64,000 nucleotides of DNA, taken from Acidimicrobiales bacterium. GTDB lineage: Bacteria; Actinomycetota; Acidimicrobiia; Acidimicrobiales; MedAcidi-G1. Under the pieces are notes generated by a model that saw only the letters and a program-made list of their open reading frames with translations, did not search any database and was not told the origin of the DNA. The stretch lies in contig JAAZZG010000003.1 in NCBI GenBank assembly GCA_014237715.1, positions 1-64,000 on the forward strand, in the 5' to 3' direction. Below, piece by piece: positions 1-8,493 of the stretch (positions within the stretch are counted from its first letter, which is position 1; the number at the start of each line of letters is the position of its first letter). Both the position numbers and the translations under genes were made by a program.

Positions 1-1920
1 GATCTCGGCCTGGATGTAACCAGACGCCCAGTTCGCACGACACATCGTCAACGACACACCATCACCAGGCAGCGCCGCTGCGTCCTCGGCGTAGGCACCG
101 TCACCGATGTCGTCGTAGGTGACCGTGAATGCGGTACCGAAGTACTTGCCGTTCAGCGCTGCGAGAGTGCCGTCGTCCTTCATGGACTGGATGGCCTCGT
201 TAAACGGACCCACGAGGTCACTGCCTTCGGTGAAGGCCCAGCCCAGCGGATCCGACTGCAGGGACTCGGCGAGCATGTCCACAGCATCTGCGTTCTCACC
301 CTGGTAGCCCTGACCGGCCACGTCGTCCATGATCACGGCGCACACGTCACCGGTGATCAGGGCCTGCACGGCAAAGGCGAATGACTCGAATGCCACGATC
401 CGGTTCTCACCGACCACGTCCACTGAAAGGTCGTAGTTGGTGGTTCCGGTCTGTGAACCGACGTTGCAGCTCGCAGCCTCGAGGTCGCCACGAGAGCCGA
501 TCTCCGAGTTGCCCTTGGCCACAAGGATCTTCTGGTCAGTGCTGATGAAGCTGATCGAGAAGTCCACGACCTTGTCACGCTCTTCGGTGATCGTGATGCC
601 GCCACCGGCCATGTCGAACTGGCCCTCGCCTGTAGCGATGATCGTGGCGTCCCAGCCAAACTCCTGGAAGCTCGGAACGCAGTTCAGTCGTGCACAGACC
701 TCGTCCATGGCGTCGTAGTCCCAACCCATAGCTACACCGGTGTCAGCCGGGATGTAGGCAAATGGCAGGTAGGCGTTGTCCACTGCGATCGTGACGACGC
801 GGCCACCCAGGTCGGGTAGGACCACGGCACGCTCGCCTGGCACCGTCGGCACGCTGATGGCGCCGCTGATGATCTTGGCCTTGTAGGCATCGAGGTCACC
901 GGCAATGTCGTCGATGAATCCGCCGGTGGTTGAGTAGGCGACGCCGTCGTTGGACAGGTCAAAGGTGACTGGACCACCAGTGAAAGTGCCGTTATTGACG
1001 GCCTTGATCGTCTCGAAGACCGACACGTTCATACGCTTGATCATTGACGTCATGATGTGGTCGCGCAGCGACTCGTCGACCAGTAGCCACTGGTCGGAGT
1101 CGACGCCCATGGCCCACACCTTGGATCCCGATTCGTCGGAGAACGTCTTGGCCGCTTCGAAGAGTCCGAGTCCGGTTCCACCGGCAGCGTGGTAAATGAT
1201 GTCGGCGCCCTTCTCGTACATCGACTGGGCGATCTCACGACCCCGGTCGGGGGCGTTGAAGCCCGAGAAGTCCGGCATCTCCGATGCGTACTCGACCATG
1301 ACCACGGCATCCGGGTTGGCTGCCGCCACCCCGGCCACGAAGCCGGCCTCGAACTTACCGATGAGGTCCATGTTCACGCCGCCAATGAAGCCGACCAAGT
1401 CGGTCGTGGTCTTCATGCCGGCCGCCGCACCAACGAGGAAAGAGCCCTCATGCTCGGCGAAGCCCAGCGAGGCGACGTTGTCGGCCTCAACCCAGCCGTC
1501 GACGATCCCGAAGGCAGTATCCGGGTACTCGGCAGCCACCTCGGTCATGTCTTCAGCGAAGAGGAAGCCGACGCCGATCACGACGTCGTTGCCGTCAGCC
1601 ATCAGGCGTAGCAGCTCGCCCCGGTTCGAACCGTCGGAGTTAGGGGAGACATCGGAGATGATCGCTCCGAGTTCGTTCTGTGCTTGTTCGAGACCTTCAT
1701 AGGCGGAGTCGTTGAACGACTGGTCGCCGCGGCCACCAATGTCGAACACCATGCCGGCCGTTACCGGATCCGCTGGAGCCTCGGTTGTTTCGGTTTCGGT
1801 TGCCGCTGGAGCGGCGGTCGTCGCCGCCGGTGCCGCATCCTCGCTGTCGCTACCGCAAGCCGAGACGACTAGGGCAAACCCCAGCATCACAGCGAGCAGG
1901 CTAGTAAATCGCTTACTCAT
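1..1920 (-). CDS. Fused BMP-type and SBP_bac_3-type solute-binding lipoprotein (3' end outside window)
   Basis: The frame is open from the ATG at 1920 to position 1 (640 codons) and leaves the window without a stop. The N-terminus is a lipoprotein signal with lipobox LVVSAC (Cys22), followed by a Thr/Ala/Glu-rich linker. Residues about 45-355 match the basic membrane protein (PnrA/BMP) family of nucleoside-type binding proteins: GMVFDIGGRGDQSFNDSA near the start and KIISGAISVPTVPG at the usual domain end. From about residue 365 a second module begins with the hallmarks of family 3 amino-acid binding proteins: DNAYLPFAYIP, GITITEERDKVVDFSI, VGSQTGTTNYDL and DDGTLAALNGKYFG. Known family members carry one of these folds, not both. 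The protein would sit outside the membrane and deliver ligand to an ABC permease, none of which is visible here. Homology of both halves is clear; the ligands are unknown. Confidence 0.9.
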   Translation of the reverse strand, partial: MSKRFTSLLAVMLGFALVVSACGSDSEDAAPAATTAAPAATETETTEAPADPVTAGMVFDIGGRGDQSFNDSAYEGLEQAQNELGAIISDVSPNSDGSNRGELLRLMADGNDVVIGVGFLFAEDMTEVAAEYPDTAFGIVDGWVEADNVASLGFAEHEGSFLVGAAAGMKTTTDLVGFIGGVNMDLIGKFEAGFVAGVAAANPDAVVMVEYASEMPDFSGFNAPDRGREIAQSMYEKGADIIYHAAGGTGLGLFEAAKTFSDESGSKVWAMGVDSDQWLLVDESLRDHIMTSMIKRMNVSVFETIKAVNNGTFTGGPVTFDLSNDGVAYSTTGGFIDDIAGDLDAYKAKIISGAISVPTVPGERAVVLPDLGGRVVTIAVDNAYLPFAYIPADTGVAMGWDYDAMDEVCARLNCVPSFQEFGWDATIIATGEGQFDMAGGGITITEERDKVVDFSISFISTDQKILVAKGNSEIGSRGDLEAASCNVGSQTGTTNYDLSVDVVGENRIVAFESFAFAVQALITGDVCAVIMDDVAGQGYQGENADAVDMLAESLQSDPLGWAFTEGSDLVGPFNEAIQSMKDDGTLAALNGKYFGTAFTVTYDDIGDGAYAEDAAALPGDGVSLTMCRANWASGYIQAEI

Positions 1921-2314
1921 GAACCCCTCCGGTCCCTTGTCGCATCGTTGCGCTGCGCGACGACCCGTGGTCGCCCGCAGGACAGATGACGGTACTCCGT
2001 CCTGTGACCGAACGCACATGAAACCAATCGGGCCGGCGAGGCACGGACGATTCCAGCCAGCGGGAATGGTTCAGGAGGCCGAGTTCGAAAGGAGCGCCGG
2101 CGACCGTCACGGTGGTGACGATGCCGCCGCTGACCTGCTGGGCCAGGGCGACGGTGACCGGGCACACTGCGGTGAGCTCCGAGGAGTCGAAGTGCACCAG
2201 ATCCAGTGAGCCTCTGGCTCTATCCCTCGGTCGGGAAGGTGTCGACCGGACTGCTGGGAACGGCATCGGGACGGCCGAGAACCGGCTCGCCGAGGGACGC
2301 CATGACGGGGTTTG
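1921..2314. other. Intergenic stretch upstream of the binding-protein gene
   Basis: About 390 bases lie between the start of the binding-protein gene and the end of the tiny ribosomal protein gene. Short open frames occur on both strands but none has a recognisable domain or convincing ribosome binding site. It presumably carries the promoter of the leftward lipoprotein gene. I see no clear promoter hexamers, hairpin or RNA gene. Confidence 0.4.
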
Positions 2315-2404
2315 TCAGCTGTTGCGGCCCAGATTGGGCTTGCGACCGTGGTTGGCCTTCTTGCGGCGGACGTTGGCCTTCGCCCGGCTGGTGCGCTTTG
2401 ACAT
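2315..2404 (-). CDS. 29-residue basic protein resembling ribosomal protein bL37
   Basis: A 29-codon gene starting ATG at 2404 and ending TGA at 2315-2317. The product is almost entirely Lys, Arg, Asn and Ala, with the core RKKANHGRKPN. The tiny actinobacterial large-subunit protein bL37, first seen in mycobacterial ribosome structures, is about 24 residues and, as I remember it, ends in a very similar KANHGKRPN segment. The likeness of composition, length and motif is the whole basis for the call. It is transcribed away from ychF with a 145-base gap. No strong Shine-Dalgarno sequence is visible. It is too short for default gene callers, and a longer in-frame frame upstream (to 2605) has no family-like sequence, so I prefer the short version. 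Confidence 0.6.
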   Translation of the reverse strand: MSKRTSRAKANVRRKKANHGRKPNLGRNS

Positions 2405-2549
2405 GTCGGTCAGGGTAGCGGCGGCCATCGCCGGATCCGCAGGGCTGATCGAGCTGGACCGCCGGACCTCGGTCACACAGCCGTTGGCCGTCCGGCAGTC
2501 GGACCTAGCCTGATTCGACCAGAGGACACGTCGGAGCCGGAGGCCCCAG

Positions 2550-3662
2550 GTGGAACGGTTCGGATTCGTGGGGCTACCCAACGCGGGCAAGTCATCGCTG
2601 TACAACGCACTGGCCGGAGGCGGCGCGCTGGCCGCCCCTTACGCCTTCGCCACCACCGACCCGAATATCGGTGTGGCCAAGGTCCCCGACGTTCGTCTTG
2701 ACCGTCTGGCCGAGATGAGTTCCTCGAAGAAGGTCGTCCCAACCAGCGTGGAGTTCGCCGACATTGGCGGTCTGGTCGAGGGGGCATCCCAGGGCGAGGG
2801 CCTGGGCAACAAGTTCCTGGCTGGCATTCGTGAGGTCGACGCCATCGTGTTCGTCCTGCGGGCCTTCCGCGATATCGACGTGCCGGGCCCGAGCGACCCG
2901 TTGGAACACCTCCGCGTCGTCGAGGTGGAGCTGGCTCTCGCCGACCTCGACACCACCGAGAAGCAACTCGACAAGGTGCGCCGTGCCGCTAAGGGCGACA
3001 TGTCCCTCGGTCCGGCCCTGGCCGCCCTCGGCAAGGCCGTGGACCAACTCGGTGAGGGCGTGCCCCTGTACCGCAGCGACCTCTCGGCCGATGACCGGAC
3101 GGCGCTACGGCCGTTCTTTCTGCTCACTGACAAGCCGGTCCTGGCCGTGGTGAACCTCGATGAGGAGCAGGTCATGGATCCCGACCCGGTGCTGGCGCCG
3201 GTCTGCGCCGAGCTCGAGGGTGCGTCGAGCACCGCTGGTCCCGGAGGAGCGGTAGCCGGCGCACAGGTCGTCGGAATGTGCGTGCAACTCGAGGCCGAGG
3301 CTGCCCTCTTACCTGAGGTCGACCGGGTCGAGATGCTCGAGGGACTGGGACTGGGCGAAGGTGCCCTGCCCGTGTTCGTCCGGGCCGCCTACCACCTGCT
3401 CGGTCTGCGGACGTACTTCACGACCGGTGAGAAGGAGAGCCGGGCATGGACCTTCCGGGCCGGCTCGTCAGCCCCCGAATGCGCCGGTCGCATCCACACC
3501 GACTTCCAGCGAGGTTTCATCCGGGCCGAGACCATCCGGTGGGACACGCTGCTCGACAAGGGTTCGTGGTCCGGGGCCCGGGACTCCGGGCTGGTTCGTA
3601 GCGAGGGCAAGGACTACTTCCCGGAGGACGGCGACGTGATGGAGTTCCGCTTCAACGTCTGA
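2550..3662 (+). CDS. ychF: Ribosome-binding ATPase YchF (OLA1 family)
   Basis: A cytosolic P-loop NTPase of the Obg family that binds ribosomes and, unlike most relatives, prefers ATP. The 370-residue product has the G1 loop GLPNAGKSSLYNAL at residues 7-20, the switch segment TTDPNIGVAKVPD, the G3 region VEFADIGGLVEGASQGEGLGN, the base-recognition segment VLAVVNLDEE, and the C-terminal TGS-like domain with LGLRTYFTTGEKESRAWTF, ending DGDVMEFRFNV. Length is normal for the family (about 360). The ATG start puts the P-loop at its usual distance from the N-terminus. It stands alone ahead of the DUF192-rsmI pair. Confidence 0.95.
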   Translation: MERFGFVGLPNAGKSSLYNALAGGGALAAPYAFATTDPNIGVAKVPDVRLDRLAEMSSSKKVVPTSVEFADIGGLVEGASQGEGLGNKFLAGIREVDAIVFVLRAFRDIDVPGPSDPLEHLRVVEVELALADLDTTEKQLDKVRRAAKGDMSLGPALAALGKAVDQLGEGVPLYRSDLSADDRTALRPFFLLTDKPVLAVVNLDEEQVMDPDPVLAPVCAELEGASSTAGPGGAVAGAQVVGMCVQLEAEAALLPEVDRVEMLEGLGLGEGALPVFVRAAYHLLGLRTYFTTGEKESRAWTFRAGSSAPECAGRIHTDFQRGFIRAETIRWDTLLDKGSWSGARDSGLVRSEGKDYFPEDGDVMEFRFNV

Positions 3663-3712
3663 TCGGAGCGGGGCCCTCCCTCAGTCGTCGGCCGGGACGT
3701 ACGCTCAGCGTC

Positions 3713-4075
3713 ATGCCATGGTTGGTTCGAGGTGATCGGGTGCTGGCCAGCCTCGCGGTGGCCGACTCTCCTGCCAGTCGCATTCGCGGCCTGCTCGGTC
3801 GCTCGTTGCACGACGGAGCGCTGCTCATCCGGCCCGCCCGGTCTGCGCACACACTCGGGATGCGAGTTCCCATCGACGTGGCTCATCTAGATGCCGAACT
3901 CCGGGTCGTGCGAACCGTCCGGATGGACCGTCACCGCCTCGGTCTGCCGATCCGGGGGAGCCGGGCGGTACTGGAGGCGGAGGCGGGATCCTTTCAGCGA
4001 TGGGACCTGCAGGTGGGTGACGAGTTGACGGTTCGATGCGATGGTGATCCCGTGGATCAGGGGTTGAATCGATGA
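3713..4075 (+). CDS. DUF192 family protein
   Basis: A 120-residue protein of the DUF192 family, small beta-barrel proteins of unknown biochemical role that are often exported in other bacteria. Family signatures are RIRGLLGRSL near residue 23, the HTLGMRVPIDVAHLD block at about residues 46-60, and the C-terminal VLEAEAGSF segment. No signal peptide is visible, so this copy is probably cytosolic. A second ATG lies two codons inside the frame, one base out of register, and is not relevant. Its stop overlaps the rsmI start (ATGA), which suggests translational coupling. Confidence 0.82.
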   Translation: MPWLVRGDRVLASLAVADSPASRIRGLLGRSLHDGALLIRPARSAHTLGMRVPIDVAHLDAELRVVRTVRMDRHRLGLPIRGSRAVLEAEAGSFQRWDLQVGDELTVRCDGDPVDQGLNR

Positions 4076-4911
4076 CTGGTCGGTTGGTACCGGGCCGTCT
4101 GATGCTGGTGGCCACTCCGATCGGCAACCTCGGCGACCTGTCTCCACGGGCCGTCGAAGCGTTGGCCGGCGCCGACCTGGTGGCCTGCGAAGACACCCGG
4201 CGGACCGGTCGACTGCTCCAGCACGCCGGAATTACCGGAAGTGACCTGCTTCGCCTTGATGATCACACCGAGGAACGTTCCGCAGTCGTGGTGGTACGCC
4301 GCATCGGCGAGGGAGCCACCGTGGCCCTCGTGTCCGACGCCGGTATGCCCGGGATCTCGGACCCCGGAGAACGGGTGGTGCGTCGGGTCGTCGATGCCGG
4401 CCACTCCGTGGTCGTAGTGCCGGGGCCCTCTGCTCCGGTGGCGGCCGTGGCGGCCAGCGGGCTGGCCACTGACCGGTGGTGCATGGAGGGGTTCCTGCCC
4501 CGCAAGGGCTCGGCCCGCTCCGATCGGCTGGCCGAGTTGGCCGTTGAGGAACGGACCATGGTGCTGTTCGAATCGCCGCATCGTCTGGCGGCCACCCTGG
4601 GAGAGATGGTCGGGGTCGTGGGTCCAGACCGACGGGCCGTGGTGGCCCGCGAGCTCACCAAGCTCCACGAGGAGTTCGTCCGGGGCACGGTGGCCGAGTT
4701 GGCCGAGCGGTTCGCTGAACCGCCAAAGGGCGAGATCGTGCTGGTGCTCGAGGGGGCACCGCCGCCGTCCGAGGTCGGCGACGAACGGATCCGGGCGGTG
4801 CTCGCGGAGGCACGGGCCGGCGGGGCATCGACCCGTGACGCAGCCGACGAGGCGGCCCGCCGTCTTGGGGTGTCGCGGCGCCGGGCCTACCGCCTAGGCC
4901 TCGAGAGCTGA
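4072..4911 (+). CDS. rsmI: 16S rRNA (cytidine1402-2'-O)-methyltransferase RsmI
   Basis: Uses S-adenosylmethionine to methylate the ribose of C1402 in 16S rRNA, tuning P-site decoding. The 279-residue product has the tetrapyrrole-methylase fold: LMLVATPIGNLGDLSPRAVE at the N-terminus, ACEDTRRTGRLL, the SAM-binding VSDAGMPGISDPGE, VPGPSAPVAAVAASG, GFLPRKGSARSDRL and LFESPHRLAATL. All are diagnostic of RsmI. The C-terminus ends in an Ala/Arg-rich helix as in homologues. The start overlaps the DUF192 stop by four bases. Its position just upstream of metG matches the actinobacterial arrangement. Confidence 0.96.
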   Translation: MTGRLVPGRLMLVATPIGNLGDLSPRAVEALAGADLVACEDTRRTGRLLQHAGITGSDLLRLDDHTEERSAVVVVRRIGEGATVALVSDAGMPGISDPGERVVRRVVDAGHSVVVVPGPSAPVAAVAASGLATDRWCMEGFLPRKGSARSDRLAELAVEERTMVLFESPHRLAATLGEMVGVVGPDRRAVVARELTKLHEEFVRGTVAELAERFAEPPKGEIVLVLEGAPPPSEVGDERIRAVLAEARAGGASTRDAADEAARRLGVSRRRAYRLGLES

Positions 4912-4995
4912 CGGAGCGGGATTGCTGCTGGTTGGATTCCCGAGGGCCGGTATCGGGCACCGTCCGATCGCGGGCCCACCGGTAGCCTCCGGGTA

Positions 4996-6717
4996 ATGGT
5001 TGATGCACCCCTGACCGACCGGCGCGCCGAGATACCTGTTGCTGGTACGCCGGCTGGTACGCCGGTGCTGGTGGCCGTGGCTTGGCCGTACGCCTCCGGA
5101 TCGCGTCACCTTGGACACCTGGCTGGCGCCTACCTGCCAGCCGACGTCTACGCCCGCCACCAGCGCCTGGTCGGCAACCGGGTGATCATGGTGAGCGGAT
5201 CGGATGTCCACGGCACCCCGATCACCGTTCGGGCCGATGCCGAGGGGGTCACCCCGGCCGACATCGTGGGTCGCTACCACGCCGAGTTCGTCGCCGACTG
5301 GGATCGGCTCGGCATCAGCTGGGATTGCTACACCTCCACTGGCACCGCCAACCACGCCGAGGTCACTCAGGACGTCTTCATGCGCCTCCTGGATAATGGC
5401 CACATCGATCGTCGGATCAGCGACCAGTACTACGACGCCGAGGTCGACCGGTTCCTGCCCGATCGCTACATCGAGGGCACTTGCCCTCACTGCGAGTACA
5501 CGGAGGCTCGCGGTGACCAGTGTGAAGACTGTGGCCGCACGCTGGACCCCGAAGAACTGGTCGACCCCCGATCCAAGATCACCGGCTCGACGCCCGAACT
5601 GCGTTCCACCGAACACTTCTACCTGCGGCTCTCGGATTTCACCGAGCGGTTGGGGGAGTGGTTGGGCACCCGCGAGGGTTGGCGCCGGCACGTACTCAAC
5701 TTCTCCAAGGGTTGGGTCGACGAGGGTCTTCAGGATCGTGCCATCACCCGGGACCTCGATTGGGGCATCGAGTTGCCGGTCGACGATCTGGGTCCCGGTA
5801 AGCGGATCTACGTCTGGTTCGAGGCCGTCATCGGCTACCTCTCGGCGGCAAAGGAATGGGCTAGGGCCAGCGGCGACCCCGAGGCCTGGCGCGATTGGTG
5901 GGAGGGCGACGACGCCCGCTCCGTCTACTTCATCGGCAAGGACAACATCCCGTTCCACACCATCATCTGGCCAGCGATGCTTATCGGATACGGCGGGTTG
6001 AACCTGCCCACCGACGTGCCCGCCAACCAGTACGTGACCTTCAAGGGCGGGAAGGCCTCGGCTAGTCGTGGCGTAGGCCTGACTATCGGCGAGGGGCTCG
6101 AACTCTTCGAGGCCGATGCGCTGCGGTATGCGCTGGCCGCCTCGTTGCCCGAGCAAAGCGATACCGACCTTTCCGTCGAGGAGATCGGCCGCCGCATCAA
6201 CGAGGAACTGGTCGCCACCTGGGGAAATCTGGTCAACCGGGTGTTGTCGATGGTCCACAAGACGTGTGAGGGGGAGGTGCCCGAGGCGGACGGACGGAAC
6301 GCCGAGGACCTCGCGGTGCTGGCTACCGTGGACGCTGCGTTGGCCACCGTGACCGGCCAGATCGAGCAGGTCGAGTTGCGGGCAGCGCTGAGGACCGGCA
6401 TGGATGCCGCGGCGTCCGTCAACGCCTATCTGAACGCCACCGAACCGTGGAAGTTGGCCAAGACCGACCCCGACCGCGCCCGGGTGGTGCTGGGCACTGC
6501 TCTGGCCGCGGTGGCCGGCGTCCGGGTCTCGTTGTCTCCCTACCTGCCGTTCACCACGCTGGCTCTCGAGGACGTGTTCGGACCTGTCCTCGCTTGGAAG
6601 CGGGTGGAGCCGGCACCTGGCACGCCGGTGTCCAAGCCCACTCCGCTCTTTGCCAAGATCGACATCGACGAACTGCTCGACGGCCAGTCACCGACCGAAC
6701 AGCCCCCGGCTGAGTAG
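4996..6717 (+). CDS. metG: Methionyl-tRNA synthetase
   Basis: Charges tRNA-Met with methionine. The 573-residue product has the class I HIGH-type motif HLGHLAGAYLPADVY near residue 37, the zinc-knuckle inserts CPHCEYTEARGDQCEDCGR around residues 162-180, and the DIPFHTIIWPA-like segment KDNIPFHTIIWPAML. The KMSKS loop reads GGKASASRG: the first lysine is kept, but the second, catalytically assisting lysine is alanine. The anticodon-binding helical domain follows. The C-terminal dimerisation/tRNA-binding extension found in E. coli is absent, as in many actinobacteria. Start ATG at 4996. The tatD gene follows after a 19-base gap, so the two are probably co-transcribed. Confidence 0.96.
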   Translation: MVDAPLTDRRAEIPVAGTPAGTPVLVAVAWPYASGSRHLGHLAGAYLPADVYARHQRLVGNRVIMVSGSDVHGTPITVRADAEGVTPADIVGRYHAEFVADWDRLGISWDCYTSTGTANHAEVTQDVFMRLLDNGHIDRRISDQYYDAEVDRFLPDRYIEGTCPHCEYTEARGDQCEDCGRTLDPEELVDPRSKITGSTPELRSTEHFYLRLSDFTERLGEWLGTREGWRRHVLNFSKGWVDEGLQDRAITRDLDWGIELPVDDLGPGKRIYVWFEAVIGYLSAAKEWARASGDPEAWRDWWEGDDARSVYFIGKDNIPFHTIIWPAMLIGYGGLNLPTDVPANQYVTFKGGKASASRGVGLTIGEGLELFEADALRYALAASLPEQSDTDLSVEEIGRRINEELVATWGNLVNRVLSMVHKTCEGEVPEADGRNAEDLAVLATVDAALATVTGQIEQVELRAALRTGMDAAASVNAYLNATEPWKLAKTDPDRARVVLGTALAAVAGVRVSLSPYLPFTTLALEDVFGPVLAWKRVEPAPGTPVSKPTPLFAKIDIDELLDGQSPTEQPPAE

Positions 6718-6736
6718 CCAACGGACCGAGGTAACC

Positions 6737-7495
6737 ATGTCAACCTGGTTCGACAACCACTGCCACCTGGGTGCTGATGCAGGCGAGGTGGTGGCCCGGG
6801 CTCGGGCTGGTGGTGTGGTCGGCATGGTTACCGTGGGATGCGACCTCGACGACAGCCGAGCCGCCATCGTGACGGCGTCAGCCCATGACGACGTATGGGC
6901 CACGGCCGGCGTCCATCCCCATGAGGCCAGCCACGGCGTCGAAGGTCTGGCCGACCTGTTGTCGGAATCGAAAGTGGTGGCGGTCGGTGAGGCGGGGTTG
7001 GACTTCCACTACGACCACTCGCCACGCGATGCCCAGAGAGAAGTGTTCGCTGCCCAGGTCGGGTTGGCCAACGCCCACGACCTCCCGCTGGTCATCCACA
7101 CCCGCGAGGCGTGGGAGGAGACCTTCGCCCTGTTGGACGCCGAGGGGGTTCCGAACCGGACGGTGTTCCACTGCTTCACCGGTGGTCCCGACGAGGCCCG
7201 CGAGGGCCTGGAGAGAGGTGCCCTGCTGTCGTTTAGCGGGATCATCACCTTCCGGGCCGCCGATGACCTCCGGTCTGCGGCGTCCATCTGCCCACTGGAT
7301 CGGGTCATGGTCGAGACCGACTCGCCCTTCCTCGCGCCCGTGCCCCACCGCGGGAAGGCCAACGAGCCGGCCCATGTGGCGCTGGTGGGAGCCGCGGTGG
7401 CCGAGGCCATGGGGCGACCGGTCGACGAGGTGGCCGAGGCCACCACGGCCACCGCCCGGGTTTTTTACGCACTAGCGGGCCACGGCCAGGCCTGA
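6737..7495 (+). CDS. tatD: TatD family metal-dependent hydrolase (DNase)
   Basis: A TIM-barrel hydrolase of the TatD family, known as Mg-dependent 3'-5' exonucleases/DNases. The 252-residue product carries the N-terminal metal ligands in DNHCHLGAD, then AGVHPHEAS, GEAGLDFHYDHSPRDAQ, PLVIHTREAWEET, HCFTGGPDEA and VETDSPFLAPVPHRGK; all expected metal-binding His, Glu and Asp residues are present. I chose the ATG at 6737 over an in-frame start at 6650 because the family begins at this point and GAGG lies a few bases upstream; the longer version would overlap metG by 68 bases. The metG-tatD-rpf-rsmA-ispE order is typically actinobacterial. Confidence 0.94.
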   Translation: MSTWFDNHCHLGADAGEVVARARAGGVVGMVTVGCDLDDSRAAIVTASAHDDVWATAGVHPHEASHGVEGLADLLSESKVVAVGEAGLDFHYDHSPRDAQREVFAAQVGLANAHDLPLVIHTREAWEETFALLDAEGVPNRTVFHCFTGGPDEAREGLERGALLSFSGIITFRAADDLRSAASICPLDRVMVETDSPFLAPVPHRGKANEPAHVALVGAAVAEAMGRPVDEVAEATTATARVFYALAGHGQA

Positions 7496-7622
7496 GGCGT
7501 CGTGTATTCCGGGATCCCTCCTCGGGGCGGTGACCGACGACCGGCTGGTTGATCCGTCCCCGATCTTGCGCTGACCGGCTGTCGTCCCTATCGTCGCGCC
7601 GGCGATCCGGCTGTGGCCGGTC

Positions 7623-8450
7623 GTGTCCGGAGGGGAAGGGGACGGAGCTCTGGACGTTGAACCCACCGTCGAACGGTGGCGTGTGGTCGTCGTGGCCCTG
7701 GCCACGATCGCTGCGTTGCCGCTATTCGTACTCGAGAAGCCGTCGTCGCCCGGTGCACTCACCGGGACGGCTGGCGCGGCCACACGAGCCCTCGTCGACG
7801 CGCCCCAGATCGAGACCATCGAACTCGTCGTCGCCACGCCGGACCGTTCCCCGTCGGCCGCATCGCCCGACCCCTCAGTTTCGGACCTGAGCTCGCGGGC
7901 CCGGGACTGGCATCAGGCCCGGTCGACCCGGGAGGTGCAGGACCAGATGGCGGTCGTGGCCCACGAACACGAGGCCGAGGCTCTGGCCGTCGCCCGCCTG
8001 GTGGCCGCCGACGAGTTCGCCGAGAGGGCCAAGCTGGAATCCCTGCTGGCCAGCCGACAGGTGGAGGCCGATCGCCAGGCCGAGCGGGCCCGCCTCCGGG
8101 CTGAGGAGCTCAAGCGCCGCGAGGAGGCCATGGTCACCCCGGGCCCGACGACCACCATCCCGTGGGACAGTGAACCCCATCCGCATGGCCCGTCGGACAT
8201 TCAGTGGGAGGCACTGCGGTTCTGCGAAGCCACCGGCAACTACTCGGCGGTGAACCCGACCGGTACCTACCGGGGCGCCTACCAGTTCAGCCGCCAGACT
8301 TGGGATTGGATAGCCGGACTGAACTTCGAGCATCTCGTCGGCGTGGACCCGGCTGCCGCAATGCCTGCCGACCAGGACCGTATGGCCCAGGCCCTCTACG
8401 ACCTACGAGGTCGGGGCCAGTGGCCGGTGTGCGGCCGCTACCTGCCCTGA
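7623..8450 (+). CDS. Resuscitation-promoting-factor-like transglycosylase with membrane anchor and coiled coil
   Basis: A 275-residue protein, GTG start at 7623. One hydrophobic segment (VVVVALATIAALPLFVL, about residues 20-36) serves as a signal anchor. An Ala/Glu/Arg-rich stretch of about residues 90-175 looks like coiled coil. A C-terminal lysozyme-like domain of the Rpf/transglycosylase type follows: EALRFCEATGNYSAVNPTG, YRGAYQFSRQTW and GQWPVCGRYLP. The glutamate in CEATGNY aligns with the catalytic glutamate of RpfB (CESGGNW). It probably cleaves peptidoglycan glycan strands outside the cell. It occupies the rpfB position between tatD and rsmA but lacks recognisable G5 and DUF348 domains. 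Confidence 0.85.
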   Translation: MSGGEGDGALDVEPTVERWRVVVVALATIAALPLFVLEKPSSPGALTGTAGAATRALVDAPQIETIELVVATPDRSPSAASPDPSVSDLSSRARDWHQARSTREVQDQMAVVAHEHEAEALAVARLVAADEFAERAKLESLLASRQVEADRQAERARLRAEELKRREEAMVTPGPTTTIPWDSEPHPHGPSDIQWEALRFCEATGNYSAVNPTGTYRGAYQFSRQTWDWIAGLNFEHLVGVDPAAAMPADQDRMAQALYDLRGRGQWPVCGRYLP

Positions 8451-8493
8451 GCGACCTTCGGGTCCGGCCCGCCACCGTGTCGACCGCCAGATC

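Noticed and set aside
4894-6258. Long minus-strand open frame opposite metG
   Set aside because: A high-GC shadow frame; the sequence has no domain and mirrors metG codons.
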